DNA of 32,171 bases from Propionibacteriaceae bacterium (GTDB taxonomy: Bacteria; Actinomycetota; Actinomycetes; Propionibacteriales; Propionibacteriaceae), in contig JAPUEL010000001.1 in NCBI GenBank assembly GCA_027492545.1, positions 1-32,171 on the forward strand, read 5' to 3'. Shown piece by piece: positions 16,603 to 24,613 of the stretch; the first letter of the stretch is position 1, and every line of letters begins with the position of its first letter. Made by a program: the position numbers and the translations under genes. Below the pieces are notes generated by a model, which was not told the origin of the DNA, ran no database searches, and worked only from the letters and a program-made list of their open reading frames with translations.

Positions 16603-17399
16603 GCGCAGGATCCTTCCGGGAGGAGCGCGACGAGCTGGTCGAGGTCGCGGGGGGCGCCGGGCAGTCCGAGGCGCGCGGCCAGCTCCAGCGGCCAGGGGCG
16701 GCGGAGGTGGGCGTCGCGGAGGAGGACCTCGTCGCCGAGCAGCGACGGCGGCCCCTGCGCCACGCGGCCGCCCACCACCACGGCCACGTCGTCGGCCCAG
16801 GCCAGGGCGAGGTCGACGTCGTGGGTGGCGAGCACGATGCCGGCGTGCAGGCCGGCCAGGGTGGCGAGCAGGTCGGCGACCCCGGCGGGGTCGAGCCCGG
16901 CCGTCGGCTCGTCGAGGAGCAGGACGTCCGGCCGCATCGCCACCGCGCCCGCCAGGGCCACGCGCTTGCGCTCGCCGAAGCTCAGCTGGTGCGTGGGGCG
17001 GGCGGCGAGGTGGGCGATGCCGAGCAGCGCGAGGGCCTCATCGGTGCGGGCGCGGGCGTCGTCGTCGCTGAGTCCGAGGTTGAGCGGGCCGAACGAGACG
17101 TCCTGGGTGACATCGGCGGAGAAGAGCTGGTCGTCCGGGTCCTGCAGCACCAGCTGGACGCGGCGGCGGTGCGCCCGCAGCGCGGCCCGCGTGTGGGTGA
17201 GCGGCTGCCCGTCGAGGGTGACCCGGCCGTCGGCGGCAGGCAGGGCCCCGGCCAGGCACTGCAGAAGTGTGGTCTTGCCCGAACCGTTGGCGCCGAGGAG
17301 CGCCACCCGCCGCCCCGACGCGGCGGAGAGGTTCGCCCCCGTCAACACGGCCGAGCCGCCCGGATACCCGACGACGACCCCCTCGGCCCGGAGCATCAC
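16599..17399 (-). CDS. cbiO: cobalt ECF transporter ATPase
   Basis: This ATP-binding subunit energises cobalt uptake by CbiMNQO. The 266-residue protein has Walker [10 protein letters not shown] at 36-44, the Q-loop QDPDDQLF at 86-93 and the signature LSFGERKR at 139-146. Walker B is [12 protein letters not shown] at 159-170 and the switch His is in ATHD. The QDPDxQLF form is characteristic of ECF and cobalt/nickel ATPases. A GTG overlaps the cbiQ stop and is followed at once by ATG; either can be the start. It lies between cbiQ and cbiT with 4-nt overlaps on both sides. Confidence 0.95.
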   Translation of the reverse strand: MMLRAEGVVVGYPGGSAVLTGANLSAASGRRVALLGANGSGKTTLLQCLAGALPAADGRVTLDGQPLTHTRAALRAHRRRVQLVLQDPDDQLFSADVTQDVSFGPLNLGLSDDDARARTDEALALLGIAHLAARPTHQLSFGERKRVALAGAVAMRPDVLLLDEPTAGLDPAGVADLLATLAGLHAGIVLATHDVDLALAWADDVAVVVGGRVAQGPPSLLGDEVLLRDAHLRRPWPLELAARLGLPGAPRDLDQLVALLPEGSCA

Positions 17400-18139
17400 G
17401 CCACCGCCCAGCAGGCCAGCCAGATGCCGGCGACGAGGGCGGCCCCCGCAGCCGGGGCCCAGGGGCGGGTGCGGCCCACGGGCCGTAGCGTCGGCAGCGC
17501 ATCCTCATAGCCGCGCAACTCCAGGCCCGCCTGCAGCCGGGTGGCGCGGCGCCAACTCATCAGCAGGACGGTGCCGATGCCGTCGACGGCGGCCTGGAAC
17601 CGACGACTGAAGGGCGCGTCGCCCCCGAGACGGGCGGCCTGCGCGGCCTGCAGCGCCAGCGCGCTGCTGAGCAGCACGAACAGTAGCCGGTACATCAGTG
17701 CGGCGATCTCCAGCAGCGGGCCGGGGAGGCCGCGGCGATGCAGCCAGCCCAGCACATCACTCATCGGCGTGGTAGTGGCCAGCAGCAGGACGGCCAGGGT
17801 CCCCGCGACGCCGTGCGCGAGCATCTCCGCCGCCCGGAGCCCGCCGTCGGCGGTGATGCGCAGCCCGTCGCCCACCTCGACCGCGAGCGGCAACGCCCCC
17901 ACCACGAGGAATGCCAGCGGAGGCAGCGCGACGGCGGCCACCAGACCCGGCCGGATGCGGGCCGGTCCTAGCATGAGGATCAGCGACGCCCCCGCCACCA
18001 GCAGGGTCCCGGGCCAGGCCGGCGTCAGCAGAGCGGTCAGCACCAGAGCGACGGCTAGCCCCACCTTGTGCCCCACAGGGATCGCCCGCCAGGGCCCTGC
18101 CCAGGCGGCGTCGTCGACGGCGGTGACGTGGACGCTCAC
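17396..18139 (-). CDS. cbiQ: cobalt ECF transporter transmembrane component
   Basis: This T component links the metal-binding CbiM/CbiN to the CbiO ATPase. The 247-residue membrane protein has several hydrophobic helices. It carries the two short basic coupling motifs of the family, one around the [10 protein letters not shown] region and one ending [15 protein letters not shown] (A-R-G-like helix that contacts CbiO). Start is GTG overlapping the cbiN stop (GTGA). The open frame upstream is shadow of cbiN and cbiM. Confidence 0.92.
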   Translation of the reverse strand: MSVHVTAVDDAAWAGPWRAIPVGHKVGLAVALVLTALLTPAWPGTLLVAGASLILMLGPARIRPGLVAAVALPPLAFLVVGALPLAVEVGDGLRITADGGLRAAEMLAHGVAGTLAVLLLATTTPMSDVLGWLHRRGLPGPLLEIAALMYRLLFVLLSSALALQAAQAARLGGDAPFSRRFQAAVDGIGTVLLMSWRRATRLQAGLELRGYEDALPTLRPVGRTRPWAPAAGAALVAGIWLACWAVA

Positions 18140-18411
18140 GACCGGCGCCGAGCCGTCAACCGGCCGAGGACGAAGCCCAGCAGGATGCCGCCCAGGCCCG
18201 CCTGGAGGGCGAAGAGTCCAGACTCGAGCTCCGCGCTCTCGGGCGCGAACAGCGGCTCGAGCCACGGCACGCCGCCGGTCAGGTCCCCCGCGGCGGCGTC
18301 GCTGCCCAGGAACTCCGCCCCCGTGGGGGCCAGCGCCAGGCTGCCGAGGTACACCCCCATGACGGCGACCACGAGCGCCACCCCGATCCACACGTCGCGA
18401 CGGCTAAACAC
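18136..18411 (-). CDS. cbiN: cobalt transport accessory subunit CbiN
   Basis: This 91-residue membrane protein has the CbiN layout: one helix at about 8-28, an extracytoplasmic loop containing [10 protein letters not shown] and PWLEPLF, and a second helix at about 66-86 in [18 protein letters not shown]. CbiN helps CbiM load cobalt. Start is GTG, overlapping the end of cbiM by 8 nt, and its stop overlaps the cbiQ start. Confidence 0.93.
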   Translation of the reverse strand: MFSRRDVWIGVALVVAVMGVYLGSLALAPTGAEFLGSDAAAGDLTGGVPWLEPLFAPESAELESGLFALQAGLGGILLGFVLGRLTARRRS

Positions 18412-19078
18412 CCGCGTCCTCCTTGAGCAGACCCAGCCGGGTCAGCTCCGGGCGCGCCGCACGCGTCAGGAACCCGACCAGCAGCACCCCCAGCAGCCCC
18501 TCCGCGACCGCCAGCGGGACCTGCGTGACCGCGAACAGCGCGAGGAACTTCACCAGCGCACCCCACACCCCACTCGTCGGGTCCGGGTACGCCAGCGCCA
18601 GCTGCACCGACGTCACGGCGTACGTCGCGATGTTCGCCACCGCCATCGCCAGGAACACCGATGCCCACAGCGGGGCCGACAGCCGCGTCACCGCCCGGTA
18701 GACCCCGTACGCCGCCCACGGCCCGACGATCGCCATCGAGAACACGTTCGCCCCGAGCGTCGTCAGCCCGCCGTGCGCCAACAGCGCGGCCTGGAACAGC
18801 AGCACCAGCGTGCCGAGGAACGCCATCACCGGCGGCCTGAGCAGCACCGCCCCCAGGCCGGTCCCGGTCGGGTGCGACGAGCTTCCGGTGATCGACGGCA
18901 GCTTCAGTGCGCTCACCACCAGCGTGAACGCGCCCGCCGCCGCGAGGATCAGCTTGCTTTCCGGATGCTCCCGCACGGAGGTGAGCACGGCGCGGGCGCC
19001 GTGGACGACGAACGGGGTGGAGGCGGCCAGCCAGGCCGCGCAGTGCAACGGGGGAAGCATCCCCTCGGCGATGTGCAT
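18404..19078 (-). CDS. cbiM: cobalt ECF transporter substrate-binding membrane protein
   Basis: CbiM is the cobalt-specific S component. The 224-residue multi-helix protein begins [10 protein letters not shown], where the N-terminal amine and His2 are known metal ligands in this family. It also contains [14 protein letters not shown] near residues 63-76, a conserved loop with the second ligand His. As the first gene of the operon, 19 nt after a hairpin and behind the cobalamin riboswitch, it is the point at which B12 feedback controls cobalt uptake and the downstream biosynthetic genes. Confidence 0.96.
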   Translation of the reverse strand: MHIAEGMLPPLHCAAWLAASTPFVVHGARAVLTSVREHPESKLILAAAGAFTLVVSALKLPSITGSSSHPTGTGLGAVLLRPPVMAFLGTLVLLFQAALLAHGGLTTLGANVFSMAIVGPWAAYGVYRAVTRLSAPLWASVFLAMAVANIATYAVTSVQLALAYPDPTSGVWGALVKFLALFAVTQVPLAVAEGLLGVLLVGFLTRAARPELTRLGLLKEDAGV

Positions 19079-19097
19079 CGCTGTCTCAGGTCCCTTC

Positions 19098-19120
19098 GCC
19101 CGGGATGACGCGTCCCGGGC
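19098..19120 (-). promoter_or_regulatory. expression-platform hairpin of the cobalamin riboswitch
   Basis: GCCCGGGA and TCCCGGGC form an 8-bp stem with a 7-nt loop between the aptamer and the cbiM start. No U tract follows, so translational control or Rho-type control is more likely than intrinsic termination. Confidence 0.6.
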
Positions 19121-19230
19121 AGTCGGCCGTGAGGGTCCAGTTCCTGACTTCCCGCCCGACGGCGGTCCACAGTGGCGCGACCGTGCCGGCTCGTTCCGGC
19201 TTCCTGGTCCCCTCGCGGTGTGAATGTGTG
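19121..19230 (-). ncRNA. cobalamin riboswitch controlling cbiM-cobB/cobC
   Basis: On the minus strand the order is a GAGGG-GA-CCAG arm (19204-19214), GGAAGCCGG then GAGCCGGC, and CGGTCGCGCCACTGT. The B12-box end GGGCGGGAAGTCAGGA and the closing arm CTGGACCCTC (19131-19140) follow, the latter pairing with the first. GCCACTG plus GGGAAGTC with this spacing is the hallmark of adenosylcobalamin aptamers. It lies directly upstream of cbiM. Bound B12 is expected to lower expression of the whole operon. Exact ends are approximate. Confidence 0.9.
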
Positions 19231-19277
19231 AGGCCAGTCAACCAGAGCCCACCGGGCCCCACTATTGCGGGGTCCAC

Positions 19278-19283
19278 TACGGT
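19278..19283 (+). promoter_or_regulatory. -10 element for leaderless cobH mRNA
   Basis: TACGGT is separated by 7 nt from the GTG of cobH, and no ribosome binding site is seen. This supports the shorter start and implies that cobH does not share the divergent riboswitch. Confidence 0.45.
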
Positions 19284-19290
19284 GAACGGC

Positions 19291-19944
19291 GTGCGCTACG
19301 ACTACCTGACCGACGGCTCCGAGATCTACCGCGAATCCTTCCGGATCATCCGCGAGGAGACAGACCTCACCCGCTTCCCCGACGACGTGGCCCGCGTCGT
19401 CGTGCGCATGGTCCACGCCGCCGGAGCCCCGGACGTCGCCGACGACGTGGCCTTCACCCCGGGCGTCGTGGCCGCCGCCAACGCCGCCCTTCGGGCCGGC
19501 GCGCCGATCCTCTGCGACTCCTCCATGGTGGCCACCGGCATCATCGCCTCCCGCCTCCCCCGCGACAACGACGTCGTGTGCCACATCAAGGACCCCGGCC
19601 TCGCGGCGCTGGCCGCCGAGAAGTCGATGACCAAGACCATGGCCGCGATCGACCTGTGGCTGCCCCGCCTCGACGGCGCCGTCGTCGCCATCGGCAACGC
19701 CCCGACGGCGCTCTTCCGGCTGCTCGAGGTGGTCGCGGAGACCGGGGTGAAGCCGGCGGCGGTGATCGGGATCCCCGTCGGGTTCGTCGGCGCGGCAGAG
19801 TCGAAGCAGGCGCTGGCCGGCAACGACCTGGGCCTCGAGTACCTCGTCGTGCACGGCCGACGGGGCGGCTCGGCCCTCACGGTGGCCGCCGTCAACGCCA
19901 TCGCCAGCACCGATGAGCTCACCAACACCTCTCGTCAGGCCTGA
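19291..19944 (+). CDS. cobH: precorrin-8X (cobalt-precorrin-8) methylmutase
   Basis: The enzyme moves the C11 methyl group to C12, forming hydrogenobyrinate or cobyrinate. The 217-residue protein opens [17 protein letters not shown] as CobH/CbiC proteins do, carries the catalytic His42 in VVRMVHAAG, and has [12 protein letters not shown] and [19 protein letters not shown] three codons upstream (19282) is possible, but the chosen GTG matches homologues and lies 7 nt after TACGGT. It runs divergently from the cobalt operon and is followed by a hydrolase with its own leaderless promoter. Confidence 0.94.
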   Translation: MRYDYLTDGSEIYRESFRIIREETDLTRFPDDVARVVVRMVHAAGAPDVADDVAFTPGVVAAANAALRAGAPILCDSSMVATGIIASRLPRDNDVVCHIKDPGLAALAAEKSMTKTMAAIDLWLPRLDGAVVAIGNAPTALFRLLEVVAETGVKPAAVIGIPVGFVGAAESKQALAGNDLGLEYLVVHGRRGGSALTVAAVNAIASTDELTNTSRQA

Positions 19945-19971
19945 GAATCGCTGCCACGCAGGCGGGACGGC

Positions 19972-19977
19972 TACGCT
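19972..19977 (+). promoter_or_regulatory. -10 element for leaderless hydrolase mRNA
   Basis: TACGCT lies 6 nt before the ATG, with no ribosome binding site. The nine bases GGCTACGCT are repeated exactly before the short upstream ORF of cbiD. Confidence 0.5.
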
Positions 19978-19983
19978 AATCGC

Positions 19984-20799
19984 ATGTCCGCCCGCCGCCA
20001 CGCTCCCCGCGACGAGGTGGTCTACAAGAACAAGTACGTCGGCACGGTGGAGTACCACACCAGCCGCTCCGGCTATGGCGACGCCTCAATGGTGTCGTAC
20101 CGGTTCCCCTGCCAGGTCCCGCAGAGGACGAGCCCGGACTTCGTACTCGTCCACGGGATCGGCGTGTCGGCCCGCTCGTACGGCCCGACGGCGGTGGAGC
20201 TCGCCAACCACGGTGACGTCCACCTGATCGACCTGGCCGGATACGGCCGTTCCCCCCGCCCCGACCGCGACCTGAGCATCGCCGATCACGCCGCCCTCGT
20301 CGGCAAGTACCTGGCGGACAAGGACCTGGACCATCCCGTCGTGGTGGGTCACTCGATGGGCACCCAGGTGGTAGCGCAGCTGGCGGCCGACTTCCCCGAG
20401 GAGGTCGACCACATCGTCCTGATCGCGCCGGTGGTCACGCCGTCGGCCCGCTCGCTGGCGAAGGTCGCGGGGCTGCTGATGGCCAACGGCCTGAAAGAGC
20501 CCCCGAAGGTCGCGGCGATGGCCATCTACGACTACCTGTTCCGAGCCGGCGTGCCCTACATGGTCCAGCAGACCCCGCACCTGCTTCAGATGGACATGGA
20601 ACTGGTCGCGGGGCGGATCGACGCCAAGACACTGGTGCTCTGCGGTCTCGACGACCCCATCGTGCCCCTCGACTGGGCCGAGAAGTTGGCGGCCACGTTC
20701 AAGCACGGCTGGTTCGCAACGGTGCCCGGGCCGCACGCCACGATGTTCGCGTCGCCGAAGCTGATCGCGGACCTCATCGACGAGCACGCGCACCGCTGA
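19984..20799 (+). CDS. alpha/beta-fold hydrolase
   Basis: This 271-residue alpha/beta hydrolase has an oxyanion segment LVHGIG at 55-60, the nucleophile elbow GHSMG at 122-126 (Ser124), an acid in GLDDPIVP (Asp223 or 224) and the catalytic His251 in PGPHATM. The triad is complete, so it should be an active esterase, lipase or related enzyme; no substrate can be named. No signal peptide is visible. It follows cobH by 39 nt but has its own -10 element and ends before a hairpin, so a link to B12 is positional only. Confidence 0.9.
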   Translation: MSARRHAPRDEVVYKNKYVGTVEYHTSRSGYGDASMVSYRFPCQVPQRTSPDFVLVHGIGVSARSYGPTAVELANHGDVHLIDLAGYGRSPRPDRDLSIADHAALVGKYLADKDLDHPVVVGHSMGTQVVAQLAADFPEEVDHIVLIAPVVTPSARSLAKVAGLLMANGLKEPPKVAAMAIYDYLFRAGVPYMVQQTPHLLQMDMELVAGRIDAKTLVLCGLDDPIVPLDWAEKLAATFKHGWFATVPGPHATMFASPKLIADLIDEHAHR

Positions 20800-20826
20800 G
20801 CGCCAGCGTGACACGGCAGAAGTGAG

Positions 20827-20851
20827 GCCGAGGTCCCCCCAAGACCTCGGC
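20827..20851 (+). terminator. hairpin terminator after the hydrolase gene
   Basis: A perfect 9-bp stem (GCCGAGGTC with GACCTCGGC) and a 7-nt loop start 27 nt after the stop codon. No U tract follows. It separates the B12 section from the two-component system. Confidence 0.65.
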
Positions 20852-20890
20852 ATAGCCGCAGTGTCGCCGCGATCCGGCTCCAACGCATCC

Positions 20891-20914
20891 GGGAGGGTAC
20901 GAAAGTACCTTCCC
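20891..20914. promoter_or_regulatory. GGTAC-N4-GTACC operator upstream of the first histidine kinase
   Basis: GGGAGGGTAC-GAAA-GTACCTTCCC is an inverted repeat with 10-bp arms and one mismatch. Its centre is 61.5 bp before the predicted transcription and translation start of the kinase gene. The same repeat recurs at 23133, 28134, 28155, 30018, 30039 and 30336. Confidence 0.6.
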
Positions 20915-20951
20915 GCGCTCCTCCGCTGGTCAGGCGAGCGTCGCCCACCCA

Positions 20952-20957
20952 TAGGAT
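20952..20957 (+). promoter_or_regulatory. -10 element for leaderless kinase mRNA
   Basis: TAGGAT ends 6 nt before the GTG start and no ribosome binding site is present. Confidence 0.5.
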
Positions 20958-20963
20958 GACGGC

Positions 20964-22046
20964 GTGGGACGAAAAGCACTCTCGAGCGGCGCGCTGGAGA
21001 TCCTCATCGCGCTCGTGATCATCACGGCAGAGCTCCTCGCTCCCCGGGCCCGCCTCCTCCTGCCTCCAGAGATCGTGGCCCTCGACGTCGCGGCGTTCCT
21101 CACTGTGGTGGTGGCCGTACGCTGGCCGCAGGTCGGCGCGGCATTGACCATCACCATGGCCATCGCGGCGGCCGCAATCGACGAGAACTCTCTAGGCTTC
21201 TGGCCCTACCTCCTCATGCTCCCTGTCGTCGCCGCCTTACGGAACGGGCGATGGGCCCAGGCAGCGGTGATGGCAGCGACCGTATTCACAGCCTCGGTGA
21301 CCGCCACGGCTCGCAAGCTCGCGGAGGACTTCAATCCATTCGAGGTGATCCTCGGCTGGCTCGCCCTCGACGGCGTGTTCGTGCTCGTCGGGTTCGGCCT
21401 CAACGCCGTCTCGCGCAACGCCGCCGAGGCCGAGTCCAGGCGCCAGCGGGACCTCAGGCTCCAGGCCACCCTCGACCTCCACGACTCTGTGGCCCGCGAA
21501 CTCACCCTCATCGCGATGGAGGCCGACGCCGCGCACAACGCGGGCGGAGCGTCTCCGGAGGCGCTGGCCGCACTGTCCGAGCGGGCCCGCAACGCTGGAG
21601 CCGCCCTCCGCGACACCATCCGCATGATGCAGATCGGAGAGGCCGCGCCGACGGACGCGGACTTCCGAGAGACCCTTGCACAGGAGGTCCGCGAGCTCAA
21701 GCGTCGCGGCCACGAGGTCACCACCTCCGGAGACCTCAGCCCCACACTGCCTGCATCCATCGACCGCGCCCTCGCACAGATCCTCCGCGAGGCTCTCCAC
21801 AACGTGGCCAAACACGGCCTGAAGCACGGGCCCTGCACGATCGTGGGCGAGCTGTCCGCCGTCGACTACCAGCTGATCGTCACCAACCAGATGCCGCCGG
21901 ATCAGACGAACCGCACGGGCCTCGGCACTCTCGGGATGCGCCACCGCGCCACGCTCGCCGGCGGTAGCCTCCGGCTGGCATCCGCGAACGGCACCTGGAC
22001 GTGCCTCGTGGAGATGCCGCTGACCGTGCGGCAACTGCAGACATGA
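20964..22046 (+). CDS. NarL-system sensor histidine kinase (paralogue 1)
   Basis: This 360-residue sensor kinase has an N-terminal membrane region of four to five helices (about residues 10-150) with little extracellular loop. A HisKA_3 dimerisation domain carries the phospho-acceptor His173 in DLHDSVAREL. The C-terminal ATPase domain has the N-box REALHNVAKHG and the G-box GLGTLGMRHR. It is therefore likely to sense a signal in or at the membrane. The GTG start is placed by TAGGAT 6 nt upstream. Its stop overlaps the regulator start (ATGA). It is paralogous to the kinase at 28867-29973, and an operator copy lies upstream, suggesting autoregulation. Confidence 0.92.
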   Translation: MGRKALSSGALEILIALVIITAELLAPRARLLLPPEIVALDVAAFLTVVVAVRWPQVGAALTITMAIAAAAIDENSLGFWPYLLMLPVVAALRNGRWAQAAVMAATVFTASVTATARKLAEDFNPFEVILGWLALDGVFVLVGFGLNAVSRNAAEAESRRQRDLRLQATLDLHDSVARELTLIAMEADAAHNAGGASPEALAALSERARNAGAALRDTIRMMQIGEAAPTDADFRETLAQEVRELKRRGHEVTTSGDLSPTLPASIDRALAQILREALHNVAKHGLKHGPCTIVGELSAVDYQLIVTNQMPPDQTNRTGLGTLGMRHRATLAGGSLRLASANGTWTCLVEMPLTVRQLQT

Positions 22047-22699
22047 TCAACGTCGGGATCTGCGACGACGACCCGCTCGTCCTGAGCTACCTCGCCGCGA
22101 CCCTCGCCCGCGTCGACGACATCGCCGTCGTCCACCAGTGCGCCGGGGGTCACGAGGCATTGGCTGCGCCCCCAGTCGACCTGTGGCTCATGGACATCCG
22201 GATGCCCGGTATCTCCGGGGTGGAGACGTGCCGCGCGCTGACCTCCCGCCCGGACCCGCCGCGGGTCCTGCTGCTCACCAGCCTCAGCACCACGAGTCTC
22301 ACCGAGGCGGTCGACGCCGGCGCCTGCGGCTTTCTCTACAAGGACACCCCGGCCAAGGCGCTCGCCGCGGCCATCCGGACCGCGGACGCCGGGATCTTCG
22401 TCCACTCCCCCGACGCGGCGCGGGGGCTGACCACCAGGGTGACCAGCCGGGAGTCGGCCCCCGACGGAGTGCTGCGCGACGCCGTCGACCACGAGCTGAT
22501 CCGCGCCATCAACGCCGGACGCGGCTACGACCAGATGGCCGAGGCGCTGGGCATGTCGGTGTCAGGGGTCAAGAAGCGGGTCGGCACCCTCATGAGGCGC
22601 GCGGGCGTCAGCAGCCGCCCCCAGCTGATGGCACAGTCCGTCTCCTGGTCAACGCAGCCATCGGAGTCGCCCCGCCCGGATAGTCCTGCTCCGTCCTAG
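22043..22699 (+). CDS. NarL/LuxR-like response regulator (paralogue 1)
   Basis: This 218-residue regulator has a receiver domain at residues 1-120 with acidic pocket CDDD (7-10), phospho-acceptor Asp51 in WLMDIRMPG and conserved Lys100 in FLYKD. The C-terminal helix-turn-helix is at about 155-205. Its recognition region, GMSVSGVKKRVGTLMRRAGV then SSRPQLMA, is almost the same as in the second regulator (GMSESGLKKRVAALMKR, then HSRPQLMA), so both may bind the same operator. A Ser/Pro-rich tail ends the protein. The stop codon overlaps that of the convergent lipoprotein gene (CTAG). Confidence 0.93.
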   Translation: MINVGICDDDPLVLSYLAATLARVDDIAVVHQCAGGHEALAAPPVDLWLMDIRMPGISGVETCRALTSRPDPPRVLLLTSLSTTSLTEAVDAGACGFLYKDTPAKALAAAIRTADAGIFVHSPDAARGLTTRVTSRESAPDGVLRDAVDHELIRAINAGRGYDQMAEALGMSVSGVKKRVGTLMRRAGVSSRPQLMAQSVSWSTQPSESPRPDSPAPS

Positions 22700-23079
22700 T
22701 TGACGGTCCAGCGCGGCTTGGTGAGATCGCACTCTTTGGGGATGTGCGTGTCATCGGAGACCTCAGCCGAGGCCGCGGACTCACCGCCGGTCAGTTCAAC
22801 CGGCCGACCGAGTTCGAAGGTACCGTGCTCTGTCTCGAGTGCACCATGGTCAGCCCAACTCGGGGCGCCGCGGAAGACCGGGAGATAGTCGGTCCCATCT
22901 TCGGCAGTCAGGTACAGGCAGCCATCGTTGAGCTGCAGCATCCCGCTGACCAGGGCCGTGGGTCCGCCGTCGTTGAGCGTCGCCTCCCGGCAAGCTGCCT
23001 CGGGGGCAGCCTGGCTCGCCGTGCAGCCGAGGCTCAGACCAACCGCAGCCCAAACCAGCCACACCATCAAGTGCTTCAT
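22696..23079 (-). CDS. small secreted protein, probable lipoprotein
   Basis: This 127-residue exported protein has no recognised domain. A signal peptide (MKHLMVWLVWAAVGL) ends in a degenerate lipobox SLGC at 16-19. The rest is an acidic, probably beta-rich domain with three more cysteines, including NDGCLYLTAEDGTDYLPVF, reminiscent of proteins that display a stored value or ligand. No function can be assigned. An operator copy is centred 60.5 bp upstream of the ATG on this strand, so it probably belongs to the regulon of the adjacent two-component system, toward which it converges. Confidence 0.75.
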   Translation of the reverse strand: MKHLMVWLVWAAVGLSLGCTASQAAPEAACREATLNDGGPTALVSGMLQLNDGCLYLTAEDGTDYLPVFRGAPSWADHGALETEHGTFELGRPVELTGGESAASAEVSDDTHIPKECDLTKPRWTVN

Positions 23080-23131
23080 ACCGCCTACATATACGCTGCG
23101 GCCCGTCGCCGAACAGAAGCGGGACCCCAGA

Positions 23132-23147
23132 GGGTACTTATGTGCCC
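23132..23147. promoter_or_regulatory. operator copy upstream of the lipoprotein gene
   Basis: GGGTAC-TTAT-GTGCCC matches the GGTAC-N4-GTACC repeat with one mismatch. Its centre is 60.5 bp before the lipoprotein ATG on the minus strand. Confidence 0.5.
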
Positions 23148-23241
23148 ACCCATGAGTCCGCGCTACCTGTTCTTCTGCACACTGCAAGGCAGGGAGCGAC
23201 GCTCGGTCCGACCCCGGCCCACTCACGATGGCGCTCCCGGC

Positions 23242-23247
23242 TACGCT
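23242..23247 (+). promoter_or_regulatory. -10 element for the cbiD transcript
   Basis: TACGCT, inside GGCTACGCT identical to the hydrolase promoter, ends 6 nt before the GTG of a 13-residue ORF. Confidence 0.45.
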
Positions 23248-23253
23248 GGCTAC

Positions 23254-23295
23254 GTGCCCGTCACCGCCCCTCACCCTGTGACTCGAGGCTGCTGA
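23254..23295 (+). CDS. 13-residue leaderless upstream ORF of cbiD
   Basis: GTG opens a 14-codon frame (MPVTAPHPVTRGC then TGA) that ends 1 nt before the cbiD ATG. Ribosomes loaded on the leaderless end could finish here and reinitiate at cbiD, which otherwise has only a GAGG about 12 nt upstream. The peptide has no recognised family. A role in coupling or attenuation is inferred from position. Confidence 0.45.
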   Translation: MPVTAPHPVTRGC

Positions 23296-23296
23296 G

Positions 23297-24391
23297 ATGG
23301 CGCGCCGCGGGCAACTCGAGGACTCCAAGCTGCGGCCCGGCTGGACCACCGGCGCCTGCGCCACCGCCGCCGCGACGGCCGCCTACGAGGCCCTGCTCAC
23401 CGGGGAGTTCCCGGACCCCGTAGAGATCGAGCTACCCCAGGGCCGCCGGCCGTCGTTTGCCTTAACCCTCGAGCATGTGACCGACGGTGTCGCGATGGCC
23501 GCCGTCACCAAGGACGCCGGCGACGACCCCGACGTCACGCACGGCGCCCTCGTCCGCGCCTGGGTGCGCCCGGGCCCGTCGGGCTCGGGCGTGCGGTTCC
23601 TCGGTGGCCCCGGCGTCGGCACCGTCACGCTGCCCGGGCTCCCGCTCCCTGTGGGCGAGCCGGCCATCAACCCCGCACCCCGGGCGATGATCAGGGCGAA
23701 CCTCTCCGCAGTCGCCCGCCGACACGGCGTGCCCCTCGACCTCGAGGTGACCATCGGGGTCGACGGTGGCGAGGCCCTCGCCCGGCACACGTGGAACCCG
23801 CGCATCGGCATCCTGGGCGGGATCTCCATCCTCGGCACCACCGGCGTCGTGGTCCCCTACTCGTGCTCCGCGTGGATCGACTCGATCCGCCGCGGCGTCG
23901 ACGTCGCCCGCGCCGCCGGCATGCAGCACCTGGCCGCCTGTACCGGGTCGACGTCGGAGCGCGTCGTCGCAGAGCTGTATGGCCTGCCAGAGCTGGCGCT
24001 GCTGGACATGGGCGACTTCGCCGGCGCCGTGCTCAAGTACATCTCCCGGCACCCCGTCGAACGCCTCACGATTTGCGGAGGGTTCGCCAAGCTCACCAAG
24101 CTCGCCGCCGGACACCTCGACCTGCACTCCCACCGCACCCAGGTGGACCTGTCCCACCTCGCGGGCCTGGCCATCGAGGCAGGCGCCGGAGAGGCCCTCG
24201 CCACGGCGATCCGTGCCGCCAACACCGCGGCAGAGGCCCTCGACCTGGCCGAGGCAGACGGCATCCCGCTGGGCGACGCCGTCGCCACCGCGGCCCGCGA
24301 TCACGCCGTCGCCGTCCTGCGCGGGGCCCCCGTCGCGGTCGACGTCATCTGCATCGATCGGGGCGGCGCCATCGTCGGCAACTCGGCTTGA
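23297..24391 (+). CDS. cbiD: cobalt-precorrin-5B C1-methyltransferase
   Basis: This corrin-ring methyltransferase belongs to the cobalt-early pathway. The 364-residue protein has GWTTGACATAAATAA at 15-29, the family opening, then IGILGGISILGTTGVVVPYS and GNAP-less C-terminal segments typical of CbiD. Its presence argues that the host inserts cobalt early, as propionibacteria do. It is cut off from the other B12 genes by the first two-component system and a lipoprotein gene, and has its own promoter and upstream ORF. Confidence 0.95.
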   Translation: MARRGQLEDSKLRPGWTTGACATAAATAAYEALLTGEFPDPVEIELPQGRRPSFALTLEHVTDGVAMAAVTKDAGDDPDVTHGALVRAWVRPGPSGSGVRFLGGPGVGTVTLPGLPLPVGEPAINPAPRAMIRANLSAVARRHGVPLDLEVTIGVDGGEALARHTWNPRIGILGGISILGTTGVVVPYSCSAWIDSIRRGVDVARAAGMQHLAACTGSTSERVVAELYGLPELALLDMGDFAGAVLKYISRHPVERLTICGGFAKLTKLAAGHLDLHSHRTQVDLSHLAGLAIEAGAGEALATAIRAANTAAEALDLAEADGIPLGDAVATAARDHAVAVLRGAPVAVDVICIDRGGAIVGNSA

Positions 24392-24451
24392 TGAGGGATG
24401 CGGCACGTCGGTCCGGTGAATGTGGGGGATGAGCGCTGACGTTTCGGGGTC

Positions 24452-24592
24452 CTACCGCCTCAGGTTCTTGAGTCCCTCCCCTACGATCTCGAGCCGCTCC
24501 ACAGCCGAGCGCCGCAACTCATCACGCAGATAGCCGTCGAGATCCAAAACACGTGCAACTTCCTCACGGTCGAGGTGTGGGCTGAGATTCAT
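24452..24592 (-). CDS. 46-residue charged helical small protein
   Basis: This short ORF starts 21 nt after the permease stop on the same strand, with GGGAG just upstream of the ATG. The protein is rich in Glu, Arg and Leu (LDREEVARVLDLDGYL near the start, RRSAVERLEIVGEGLKNLRR at the end) and looks like two amphipathic helices. It has no signal peptide or Cys. I do not recognise a family. As last gene of the peptide/ABC operon it could be a regulatory or adaptor protein. Codon use looks coding (no rare stops, G/C at third positions). Confidence 0.6.
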   Translation of the reverse strand: MNLSPHLDREEVARVLDLDGYLRDELRRSAVERLEIVGEGLKNLRR

Positions 24593-24613
24593 GGCTCCCA
24601 GTCTCTCGCCGGC

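Noticed and set aside
19079..19290. N-terminal extension of cobH (about 60 codons)
   Set aside because: It runs through the riboswitch on the opposite strand. The family start and the TACGGT element both support 19291.
23100..23253. Second cobalamin riboswitch upstream of cbiD
   Set aside because: Neither GCCACTG nor the GGGAAG box is present in this region.
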